A stretch of DNA of 64,000 bases. Origin: Fen-1135 sp963705275. Its GTDB lineage: Bacteria; Desulfobacterota; Syntrophia; Syntrophales; UBA2185. Shown piece by piece: positions 9,199-17,151 of this stretch. Position numbers and translations under genes: made by a program. Positions within the stretch are counted from its first letter, which is position 1, and each line of letters starts with the position of its first letter. The stretch is from contig OY970063.1 of the NCBI GenBank assembly GCA_963705275.1, forward strand, positions 186,001-250,000, given 5' to 3'. The notes beneath the pieces are model-generated. The model was not told where the DNA came from, did no database searches, and was given only the letters and a program-made list of their open reading frames with translations.

Positions 9199-10548
9199 TC
9201 AAATCTTTTCTTCCATCATGCGGAATTCTCTTTTCTTCCAGAATAATATTACAAAGAAGGCGAGCAGATTCGAGATGGGTTGTGCCACCCATACTCCCGT
9301 TAATCCAAATAGCGACGGTAGAAAAAGAAGCATGGGCATTAGAAGGACGGTGTCACGCATCATTAATAAGACCATCGATGTGAATCCCTTGCCTAGGCCA
9401 ATAAACATGTTGATCCATACAATATTCGGACCGACTAAGAGGAGCATGGTGGCAAATATCCTGACGGCAGGGACGGCAATATCCAACAATTCCTGATCAC
9501 TGCTGAAGAGTAGCAAAATGGGATGAGCAAATGCTTCAAGAATGACGAATGCGGCTGCTGAGAAAAGGACGGATATTCTAACGGCGACATTAACCGTTTC
9601 TATGAGCCGTTTATGGAGCCCGGCACCCTCACTGAAACCGACCATCGGCATTATGCCATGTCCCATGCCGAATAAGACCATAATGACAAGGTGATTAATA
9701 CGGAAACAGAGGCCAAGGGCTGCGATGGCCATGGGTCCAAAGGTTCCAAGGACATGGTTGTAGACTATCATGACGAGACTGAAAACAAAGTTCATTATAA
9801 CTGAAGGGAATCCCGTCTGATAGATAGAGGCTATTATCGAGAGATTGGGGATCATGTGCGACCAGTTTAAATTATACCTGGACGCGTTTATTCTGAGATA
9901 ATACAGGGAGAGAAGGCCCGCCACAAAATATGAGATGACTGCAGAAATTGCGGCCCCTAAAATGCCCAGCATGGGAAGCGCTCCCAGGCCAAAGATGAGA
10001 AAAGGATCGAGGATGGCACCGCTTAATGACATGACTAGTATGACGTACATTGATGCCTTCGGATTTCCTTCCGCCCTAAGCAGGTTGTTGGAAACCATGA
10101 GACACAGTAAGAAAGGGGATCCAATTACGACAGTGACGAGGTATTGTCTGGACAGGGGAAGAATTTCGCCGGTGGCGCCGAAAATGTTAAGGATTGCATC
10201 TTGATAAATAAGCGTTATTACAATGATGATCAATCCCAGTAAGGCGGAAAGAAGTATTGCCTGACCGGCTGTTTGTCGGGCCTTCTTATGCTGGCCGGCA
10301 CCGAACATGCGTGCCGCAAAGGAACCAGCGCCGACACCGGTTCCCACGCCGATTGCGCCAAAGATAATTTGGATGGGAAAGCAAATGGTCAATGCAGCAA
10401 CAGCCTGTGGGTTAAGCCTAGCCAGCCAGAAAGTATCGACAAGATTGTATAGGGCCATCGCAAACATTGCTGCTATGGACGGCCAGCTCATTTTCAGGAG
10501 CAGAGGAAGTATGGGACCTTTCCCGAGGTCAAGACTCTTGTTTTTCAT
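9199..10548 (-). CDS. MATE-family multidrug/cation exporter
   Basis: Twelve-helix inner-membrane antiporter of about 449 residues, the usual MATE size. It begins MKNKSLDLGKGPILPLLLKM and continues with PSIAAMFAMALYNLVDTFWL, the N-terminal MATE signature; a second half with the same architecture follows, as in two tandem MatE domains. The open frame extends 29 codons upstream, but ATG 10548 with AAGGA six bases before it gives the normal family N-terminus. MATE proteins export cationic drugs or metabolites using Na+ or H+; the substrate cannot be told here. It is divergent from miaA, with 139 bases between the starts, and convergent with dppF. Confidence 0.9.
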   Translation of the reverse strand: MKNKSLDLGKGPILPLLLKMSWPSIAAMFAMALYNLVDTFWLARLNPQAVAALTICFPIQIIFGAIGVGTGVGAGSFAARMFGAGQHKKARQTAGQAILLSALLGLIIIVITLIYQDAILNIFGATGEILPLSRQYLVTVVIGSPFLLCLMVSNNLLRAEGNPKASMYVILVMSLSGAILDPFLIFGLGALPMLGILGAAISAVISYFVAGLLSLYYLRINASRYNLNWSHMIPNLSIIASIYQTGFPSVIMNFVFSLVMIVYNHVLGTFGPMAIAALGLCFRINHLVIMVLFGMGHGIMPMVGFSEGAGLHKRLIETVNVAVRISVLFSAAAFVILEAFAHPILLLFSSDQELLDIAVPAVRIFATMLLLVGPNIVWINMFIGLGKGFTSMVLLMMRDTVLLMPMLLFLPSLFGLTGVWVAQPISNLLAFFVILFWKKREFRMMEEKI

Positions 10549-10687
10549 GTGTCCTTCTTGGAATACGGGGTCTGCAAATCTTTGCATTCTTAGCCGCATA
10601 GTTATATAAGACGGTCTTTCGCATACACGGATCACGAGTATATATCAATATAATACAGGCACGAGAGAATTTGCAAGTTACGCCGCC

Positions 10688-11608
10688 ATGCAGAAAATGA
10701 CTTTCAACTTGATCGTCATATTGGGGCCCACAGCGTCAGGCAAGACGAAATTGGCTGCCCGCCTGGCAAGAGATAGGGGCTCAGAGATAATATCGGCAGA
10801 CTCGCGGCAGGTATACAAGGGCATGGACATAGGGACGGGAAAGGATATCGGTGAATATGTCGTTGATGGATTAGTTGTTCCCTGTCATCTCATAGACGTG
10901 GTAGAGCCGGACTATGAATTCAGTGTCTTTGATTATCAGGTTAATTTTTCGCGTGTCTTCACTGACATTTCGTCAAGAGGCGTAGTTCCGATCATGGTCG
11001 GTGGATCGGGTCTGTATATTGAAGCAGCAATAAAGGGATACAGGTTGTTGGAAGTTCCGGAAAATCCGTTGTTAAGGCATGAGCTCGAAGAAGAAGGGAT
11101 GAATGAATTGAGGAATCGGCTTATCGAGCTCAATCCTGCGGTCCACAATACAACTGATCTAATGGATCGAAAGCGCTTGGTACGCGCCATAGAAATCATG
11201 GAATTTACAAAAACTCATAATTATCAAGAGGCGCATTATCCTTCAATTGTTGCCTTGGCTGTCGGTATCCGCTGGGAACGTTCCGTATTGCGCGAGAGGA
11301 TTACGGATCGTCTTAATGCGAGATTGAAGACCGGTATGATTGAAGAAGTAGAGAGGCTTTATCGGTCCGGAATTGGATGGGAGAAACTCGACTTTTTCGG
11401 CCTTGAATATCGTTATGTCGGTCTTTATCTCAGAGGCGTGATGAGCTATAGCGAGATGTTTCAAAAGCTCAACACACGTATCCATCAATTCGCCAAGAAG
11501 CAGGAAACATGGTTCAGACGGATGGAGAAACAAGGCACTAAGATTCACTGGATAAACGGCGATGATTACGGGAAGGCAGCAGAGATCATAAACGGACTGA
11601 TGAAATAA
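10688..11608 (+). CDS. miaA: tRNA dimethylallyltransferase
   Basis: Transfers a dimethylallyl group to A37 of tRNAs that read UNN codons. The 306-residue protein has the P-loop GPTASGKT at residues 13-20, ISADSRQVYKGMDIGTGK next, and the conserved FGLEYRYVG region near the C-terminus. It is a divergent subtype relative to E. coli MiaA, with VVDGLVVPCHLIDVVEP in place of the usual dipping-loop sequence, as in other delta-proteobacterial and Bacteroidetes members. A TATAAT at 10649-10654 could be its -10 box, but no good -35 is visible. The ribosome site is weak. Confidence 0.93.
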   Translation: MQKMTFNLIVILGPTASGKTKLAARLARDRGSEIISADSRQVYKGMDIGTGKDIGEYVVDGLVVPCHLIDVVEPDYEFSVFDYQVNFSRVFTDISSRGVVPIMVGGSGLYIEAAIKGYRLLEVPENPLLRHELEEEGMNELRNRLIELNPAVHNTTDLMDRKRLVRAIEIMEFTKTHNYQEAHYPSIVALAVGIRWERSVLRERITDRLNARLKTGMIEEVERLYRSGIGWEKLDFFGLEYRYVGLYLRGVMSYSEMFQKLNTRIHQFAKKQETWFRRMEKQGTKIHWINGDDYGKAAEIINGLMK

Positions 11609-11779
11609 ATAGTGCATTTGTCTTAATAAGGGGATATCATAAAAAAGTTGTCTGCATGCCGGAAGAGCCGGAGGATTCTTACGCGGACGAAATTCATTTG
11701 ACTAATGGATGTTTGGTCGGCGGGGTTCAATTGAAGGGTTCAAATGCAGATAATCTTATTCCATAGTGGAGGATTGGTG

Positions 11780-12863
11780 ATGATAGATGAGAAGTATATC
11801 CGCACTTTGCTGATTGTTTTCTGCCTTGTCATGCTTACGCTGAGTGGCTGCGGATCAAAAGATGAAAAACAAGCTAGCTCGCAAGCTGAAGTTCAAAAGC
11901 CGGGAGCGCAGTCAGAAGAAACAGTTTCTGCAAACCCGCCTTCTCCGGCAGGTGCGCCAACAGCAGGATCTACAGTGGTTATTGATGTAGATGGCTCAAA
12001 GCTTACCCAGGGTCAGGTTGAAACGGAAGTTAAGAGAATAATGTCTGTAGATGAAAAAGCAAATGCCGGCCGAGCGTCTAGAGCAGGCGAAGGAGAATGC
12101 GAGAAAGCAGGTGCTCACTGACTTTACCGCAAGGACACTTCTGGCAAACGAGATAAAAAGACTGAACCTCAGTGCAAGTGATGCGGAGGTGAAAGCGGCT
12201 GAAGAACAGGTGAAAAATGATCTTCCTAAAGGCATGACGATTGAGGATTTCATGAAGAAGAACAAGATCACCAAGGAACAGATGCAGGAAGATCTGCGGT
12301 TCAGGATCAAAATCAGCAAGCTCGTTATGATGCAGACGGCGGGTAAATCTAAACCCACGGATAAGGAAATAAATGAATTCTATCAAAAGAACAAAGACAA
12401 GTTCAAGATGCCTGAAGCTGTTCATGTCAGACATATCCTGATAGCGAAGGCAGCGGGAGACGATGATAAGATCAAGGCGGAAAAGAGGGCGAAGGCAGAG
12501 GATTTGCGAACACAGTTGCTGGCAGGGGCGAATTTTGCGGAAATAGCGAAAAATAATTCTGACTGCCCCAGCAAGGAGACGGGTGGCGATCTAGGTGTTT
12601 TCAGGCGGGGCGAAATGGTAAAGCAATTTGAAAATGCCGCATTCTCGCAGGATGTCAATGCGATAGGGCCTGTTGTGGAGACTGAATATGGTTTCCACAT
12701 AATTCAGGTGTTGGAGCGTCATGCTCCCAAGGCGCTTGCCCTTGATGACAAGATGAAGGGAAATATATCAGCCTTTCTCGAACAACAGAAACAGCAGGAA
12801 ACCTTTGATGCTATCCTAAAAAAATTGCGGGCCAAAGCCAAAATCACGGTATACAGGAACTGA
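11780..12863 (+). pseudogene. PpiC/SurA-type peptidyl-prolyl isomerase lipoprotein, one frameshift
   Basis: Parvulin-type periplasmic folding catalyst. From ATG 11780 (GGAGG at 11768-11772) the product has a signal sequence ending in LTLSGCGSKDE, a lipobox with the acylated Cys; the open frame itself begins 12 codons earlier. Next come a Pro/Ala-rich linker, a SurA-like helical domain, the rotamase domain (VHVRHILIAKAA through GGDLGVFRRGEMVKQFENAAF) and YGFHIIQVLER. The frame changes between about 12042 and 12060; deleting one base joins EVKRIM to KKQMPAERLEQ. The repaired protein would be about 360 residues and otherwise complete. It is the fifth site of this kind in the first 12 kb, so a sequence error is likely. 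The 165 bases downstream hold no convincing gene. Confidence 0.82.
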
Positions 12864-13028
12864 TGGAGCGGCAAACGTCGTGTCGAGGAATTTGGTTGAC
12901 GGATTTTCTCTGGTGAATGAAGCAATTGGCAAGCACGTCATAACCATACGCAAGCTACTGGATAAGAAGCGATAATATCCAAGTTCACGACGTATGCGTG
13001 GCACACATACATGGCGAATCGCCCGGCG

Positions 13029-13844
13029 TCAGAATGAGTGCTTCTTTTCGGGGAAGGTACCCTTTCTCACCTCATCGATATATTGATTGACGGCCTCTTT
13101 CATCTGCACATTGAGCTGGGCATATGTCTTCACAAATTTCGGTATGAATTTTTCAAACATTCCCGCCATATCATGAAGGACCAGAACCTGACCGTCGCAG
13201 TTAATGCCGGCGCCTATCCCGATCGTGGGAATTGTGAGGGATTGCGTCACAGCCTTTGCCAGTGCTGCCGGCACACACTCCAAAACAACGGAAAATGCCC
13301 CGGCTTCTTCGAGGATTTTAGCATCTTCCATAATTCTTAGGGCTGCTCGCTCGTCTTTACCCTGAACCTTGTATCCTCCAAACTGATGAACGGATTGTGG
13401 CGTCAGACCGAGGTGTGCCATGACGGGAATTCCCGTAGATGCCATTCTTCTTGTTATTTCTGCCACCTCCCTGCCTCCCTCCAGCTTGACTCCTTGGGCG
13501 CCTGCTTCCTTAAGAAAACGGCCGGCGTTATATAGCGCATCCTCAGCAGAAACCTGGTAGGACATAAAGGGCATATCGCCCACGACCATGGCATGCTTGA
13601 CGGCACGGGACACAGCCTTCGTATGATGAATCATCTCATCCATTGTAACGGGAATGGTACTATCATAGCCTAACATGACCATGCCCAAAGAATCTCCGAC
13701 GAGGACGACATCAATGCCTGCTTCGTCTACAATGAGAGCCGTGGGATAATCGTAAGCCGTTAACATGCATATCTTTTCATTCTTCCTTTTCATGTCGCGA
13801 ATCACGGCAGTAGTGATTCTATTAGTGCTCGTCTGCGTGCTCAT
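13029..13844 (-). CDS. panB: 3-methyl-2-oxobutanoate hydroxymethyltransferase
   Basis: First committed enzyme of pantothenate synthesis: adds a hydroxymethyl group from methylene-THF to 2-oxoisovalerate to make ketopantoate. The 271-residue length is normal. Family blocks are clear: TAYDYPTALIVDEAG, VGDSLGMVMLGYDST with the metal-binding Asp, GVKLEGG, PVMAHLGLTPQSV and GIGAGINCDGQVLV. The start ATG 13844 has GAGGT in the last codons of the upstream gene, seven bases away, so the two genes are translationally linked. The upstream Rossmann/DUF2520 protein may supply the next step. Confidence 0.96.
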   Translation of the reverse strand: MSTQTSTNRITTAVIRDMKRKNEKICMLTAYDYPTALIVDEAGIDVVLVGDSLGMVMLGYDSTIPVTMDEMIHHTKAVSRAVKHAMVVGDMPFMSYQVSAEDALYNAGRFLKEAGAQGVKLEGGREVAEITRRMASTGIPVMAHLGLTPQSVHQFGGYKVQGKDERAALRIMEDAKILEEAGAFSVVLECVPAALAKAVTQSLTIPTIGIGAGINCDGQVLVLHDMAGMFEKFIPKFVKTYAQLNVQMKEAVNQYIDEVRKGTFPEKKHSF

Positions 13845-13849
13845 GTCAT

Positions 13850-14740
13850 TTACCTCACTTTAAGTAATTCTTTAATTAGCCGGGCAGTTTCCGGAGACAA
13901 TGTTTTCTTCTTCAATGCAAGCTCGGCAGTCAGGACGCCGAGTGTGGTATACGCCTGTAAGAGAGTTGGCAGTTTGTTGCGCAAGGCCTCCGCATGTTTT
14001 TTTATAGTGCCCGCGTCTCCACGCGCCACAGGCCCTGTTAAAGCCTGAACAGCGCCCTTTGTCTCGATATTAGCAATTGTACCCATAACGAGGGGCCAGA
14101 CCGCGCGAATGGCATCCTCACGGCTTAAGCCAATGGATTGATAGATTTCCTCGACCATATAGATAAGGGTCGTCAGATAGTTTGAAGCTATACAGGCTGC
14201 GGCATGGTAGAGGGGTTTGTCAGGATCGGCAATGAAAAAGGGAGCTCCGCCAAGGTCCTTGACTATCTGTACACACCACTCCCTGATTTCATCTGGCGAG
14301 GTTATTCCGAAGGTACTGCCGGGAATGTTCCTGATTGCGCCGTCTACGTCAGCGAATGACTGTAGCGGATGTATGCATGCGACACGAGCTCCGGCGTCCT
14401 GTGCGGATGCGAGAAGGTCAAGACCTCCTGCGCCGCTCATGTGGATGACCTTGTCACCGGGACTTATGGCCTTCTCACTCGAAATCTTTTTGCATACATG
14501 TGCAATAGCGTCGTCCGACGTCGTAATAATAATACAATTGGCGGCAAGAGCGGCGGCAGAAAAATTCAGATAGGGCTTGCCGCCTGTATAGACCATGCCT
14601 TGATTCAGGGATCTCTTTGACCTGCCGGCAACGGCGACTATCCTGTAACCGGCCTTACGGAGAAGAAAGCCAACCGCCGTACCCACCCTGCCGATGCCCA
14701 GTATGGCGACTGTATCTCCTCTTATTTCTTGAGTATTCAT
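13850..14740 (-). CDS. Rossmann-like / DUF2520 oxidoreductase, candidate ketopantoate reductase
   Basis: A 296-residue protein with an N-terminal Rossmann loop (VAILGIGRVGTAVGFLLRKAG) and a helical C-terminal DUF2520 domain, including HPLQSFAD and the YHAAACIASNYL segment. It lies five bases upstream of panB on the same strand. Proteins of this architecture often neighbour panB or panC, and the alternative ketopantoate reductase PanG is, as far as I recall, of this type; the assignment here is an inference from neighbourhood and fold. The usual PanE is not in the window. The start ATG 14740 lacks a good ribosome site. A terminator-like hairpin and possible leader peptide precede it. Confidence 0.85.
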   Translation of the reverse strand: MNTQEIRGDTVAILGIGRVGTAVGFLLRKAGYRIVAVAGRSKRSLNQGMVYTGGKPYLNFSAAALAANCIIITTSDDAIAHVCKKISSEKAISPGDKVIHMSGAGGLDLLASAQDAGARVACIHPLQSFADVDGAIRNIPGSTFGITSPDEIREWCVQIVKDLGGAPFFIADPDKPLYHAAACIASNYLTTLIYMVEEIYQSIGLSREDAIRAVWPLVMGTIANIETKGAVQALTGPVARGDAGTIKKHAEALRNKLPTLLQAYTTLGVLTAELALKKKTLSPETARLIKELLKVR

Positions 14741-14763
14741 AATGAAAAGTTTATAAAATCAAA

Positions 14764-14796
14764 AAAGGCCCCCCAGACAAACCCCGGACGGCCTTA
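14764..14796 (-). terminator. Terminator-like hairpin in the leader of the DUF2520-panB operon
   Basis: Read on the minus strand, AAGGCC pairs with GGCCTT and an inner CCGGG/TCTGG helix with wobble pairs extends it; six T follow. No gene ends on this strand just upstream, and the DUF2520 start is 24 bases downstream, so this is better read as a leader attenuator than as the end of a transcript. Confidence 0.6.
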
Positions 14797-14874
14797 AGAC
14801 AAAAGCACTCTTATTTGACCATTCCGTCTCGGTCCATCTGTGTCGGATCCAAGCGGATGAATGCTTATTAGCAT
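14794..14874 (-). promoter_or_regulatory. Possible leader peptide (26 aa) with Val-Leu-Leu codons before the attenuator
   Basis: On the minus strand an ATG at 14874 opens a 26-codon frame (starts MLISIHPLG, ends IRVLLS) whose TAA touches the left arm of the hairpin at 14764-14796. A peptide ending right at a terminator, with GTG CTT TTG near its end, is the layout of branched-chain amino acid attenuators. PanB uses the valine precursor 2-oxoisovalerate, so the idea is biologically reasonable. No competing antiterminator helix has been worked out and no promoter is obvious, so this stays tentative. Confidence 0.3.
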
Positions 14875-14992
14875 AAACCTCCTCAAGCAGTCAATAGAGC
14901 AAATTCGCGGCAGAGATGGAGTTTTTGTCATCTTGTATTTGCCTGAACCGTCATATATAAGAGGGCTTATAGAATTTGGAGAATCGTATAAG

Positions 14993-15637
14993 ATGAAACA
15001 TATTGAACTGATGATATTTGACCTGGATGGTACCCTTGTGAATTCCGGGGGAGACATAGTCGCATCTGTAAATTACACCCTTGAGAGCCTGGATATACCG
15101 GCGAAGAGTCAGGAGGAGATTTTTACCTTCGTGGGGGATGGTGTAAATAAAATGATCGAAAGAGCCCTTGGAAAGGATTTTCGATATCTGTTCGACCGGG
15201 CGATGGATATCTTTTCTGATTACTATGCGGAGCATATGCTTGATACGACATGCCTGTGCGATTCCGTCATTGAGGTACTCGACCACTTCCGCAGCAAGAA
15301 AAAAGTCATTATCACGAATAAGCGGAGATATTTTACGCTTAAGATGACGGATGCCCTGGGCATATCAAGATACTTCGAAGAGATCATCGGGGCGGACAGC
15401 ACTGCTTACAAAAAGCCGGATACCCGTTTGTTTGTTCCTCTTATTGAAAGGTTTCATGCTGCATATAATGATACAGTCGTGATAGGCGATGGTGTGAATG
15501 ACATAATGCTCGCAAAGAATACAGGCGTATTGAGTTGCGCCCTTTTGAACGGGCTTACGCATAGAAATATTCTTCTTGCCCTTGACCCTGATTTTGCCTG
15601 TGAAGGACTAGGGGAGCTGATTAAGATATTTGATTGA
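14993..15637 (+). CDS. HAD-superfamily hydrolase, phosphoglycolate phosphatase-like
   Basis: A 214-residue HAD phosphatase. Motif I is FDLDGTLVNS near the N-terminus, motif II is VIITNK, motif III is the Lys in YKKPDT, and motif IV is VIGDGVNDIMLA. The alpha-helical cap between motifs I and II fits the phosphoglycolate phosphatase/PpaX subgroup; the exact substrate cannot be set from sequence. The open frame begins at 14861, but homologous sequence starts at the ATG at 14993, just before motif I, and the upstream part would be hydrophobic and atypical. tilS begins 23 bases after its stop, so they may share a transcript. Confidence 0.88.
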   Translation: MKHIELMIFDLDGTLVNSGGDIVASVNYTLESLDIPAKSQEEIFTFVGDGVNKMIERALGKDFRYLFDRAMDIFSDYYAEHMLDTTCLCDSVIEVLDHFRSKKKVIITNKRRYFTLKMTDALGISRYFEEIIGADSTAYKKPDTRLFVPLIERFHAAYNDTVVIGDGVNDIMLAKNTGVLSCALLNGLTHRNILLALDPDFACEGLGELIKIFD

Positions 15638-15660
15638 AATCTGCGCGGGATCTATGAAGT

Positions 15661-17058
15661 ATGATCAAAAAGATTAAAGAGGCCATAGAAGAGAATCATC
15701 TTCTCGACGGGGGAGAAAAGATTATTGTAGCCGTCTCCGGGGGGCCTGATTCTGTTGCCCTGCTAAAAATACTGGAGATGTTGTCGGATGAGTATAATCT
15801 TACTCTAATTGTAGCGCATATCAATCATGGACTAAGGGAGGAGGGTGCTGACGAAGAGCAATTCGTACGCGAAATAGCTGCGGGCATGGGGTTTGCGTTT
15901 GAGTGCAGATCTTTCGACATCAGATCGCTAAGAAAAGGAACCGGAAAGTGCATAGAAGAAATGAGCCGGAAAGTGAGATACGATTTTCTGGATGATCTGG
16001 CCAACAAGCATGGCGCGCAGAAGATTGCGTTGGGACATAATAGCAATGATCAGACTGAAACAGTGCTGATGAATTTTCTAAGGGGAAGCGGTCCGACAGG
16101 CCTAAAGGGCATGCTGCCTTTCAGAGATTCAGTTTATATCAGACCGCTTCTTCGCGTGACAAGAAACGAGATCATTTCCTTTCTCGAATTCCACGGATTA
16201 CCGTTTGTTACGGACTCTTCTAATACCGATCCGGCTTACCTGCGCAACAGGATTAGGCATTCACTGATACCTGAACTGAAGGCAAGATATAATCCTAAAT
16301 TGGAAGAGAGTATGGCGAAGATGGCGGAGATCATGCGTGTCGAAGATGATTACATGAAAAACGTAGCTAGCAAGATCCTGTCGGAATGGGGCACGTCGGC
16401 GATTCACGGTGAGATCAGCATCAGCATACCTGACCTCATCAAGTATCATCAAGCCATTCAAAGAAGAATTGTGAAGCATCTGCTCCTACGGTTGACAACA
16501 AATAATCAAGGCATTGGTCATATTCACGTGAAAGCGGCCCTTGATTTGGTATCTTCTGATCGCCCAGGTGCTTATGTAAACCTGCCCGGTAATATAGTTG
16601 TGAGGCGCGAATACAATGCCCTTCTCTTTGTCAAAAATAGGGGAGATGAAGAAGAAATTCCCCGAGAAAGATGCAATGATCTTCGTTACGAGGTCACGCT
16701 TCCGGGTTCAGTGGAGATGGCTGAGTTGGGAAAGATGATGGTATTTGAATTTGTAGAAAGCCCGATTGATATAAAATCAGACAACCAAGACACCGCCTTC
16801 ATAGATTATGACAGGATATCTCCGCCTTTGATCATAAGAACTGTGATGGCGGGCGACAGAATACAACCGCTGGGTATGCGAGGAATGAAAAAGATAAAAT
16901 CTGTCTTCATTGACGAAAAGATACCATGGCGACACAGAAAAGAGATTCCCCTTTTGCTGGATCAGGAGGCAGTGCTCTGGATTGTGGGGCTGCGACTCAG
17001 TGAACGTGTTAAAATAACAGAAAAAACAAGACAGATACTCAAAGTAGAATTTGTTTGA
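15661..17058 (+). CDS. tilS: tRNA(Ile)-lysidine synthase
   Basis: Adds lysine to C34 of the CAU-anticodon tRNA-Ile so that it reads AUA. The 465-residue protein begins with an N-type ATP-pyrophosphatase domain with SGGPDS at residues 26-31 and HINHGLREEGADEE, then GHNSNDQTETVLMNFLRGSG, and finishes with the TilS C-terminal domain including GDRIQPLGMRGMKKIK. ftsH follows, the same order as in many bacteria where tilS and ftsH are adjacent. Start ATG 15661; the upstream ribosome site is modest. Confidence 0.96.
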   Translation: MIKKIKEAIEENHLLDGGEKIIVAVSGGPDSVALLKILEMLSDEYNLTLIVAHINHGLREEGADEEQFVREIAAGMGFAFECRSFDIRSLRKGTGKCIEEMSRKVRYDFLDDLANKHGAQKIALGHNSNDQTETVLMNFLRGSGPTGLKGMLPFRDSVYIRPLLRVTRNEIISFLEFHGLPFVTDSSNTDPAYLRNRIRHSLIPELKARYNPKLEESMAKMAEIMRVEDDYMKNVASKILSEWGTSAIHGEISISIPDLIKYHQAIQRRIVKHLLLRLTTNNQGIGHIHVKAALDLVSSDRPGAYVNLPGNIVVRREYNALLFVKNRGDEEEIPRERCNDLRYEVTLPGSVEMAELGKMMVFEFVESPIDIKSDNQDTAFIDYDRISPPLIIRTVMAGDRIQPLGMRGMKKIKSVFIDEKIPWRHRKEIPLLLDQEAVLWIVGLRLSERVKITEKTRQILKVEFV

Positions 17059-17151
17059 AATAATACCCTTGTTAATGTAATTGTAAACTGAGATGTTGAA
17101 ATATTCTTTATTTTTGTTCCCGTGCAGACGGGAATGCAGAGGGAGGTAATA

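Noticed and set aside
11656..11766. 37-codon frame before the PpiC gene (starts MPEEPEDSYADE)
   Set aside because: No ribosome site and no recognised family; it ends inside the ribosome-site region of the lipoprotein gene.
2430..12062. Programmed frameshifting as the cause of the five one-base shifts
   Set aside because: The sites share no slippery sequence, have no stop codon at the shift and no internal Shine-Dalgarno, unlike prfB.
12880..12975. 32-codon frame after the PpiC gene (starts GTG, ends LLDKKR)
   Set aside because: The GGAG before it is 11 bases away, the product is not recognised, and nothing else supports it; it could be a remnant.
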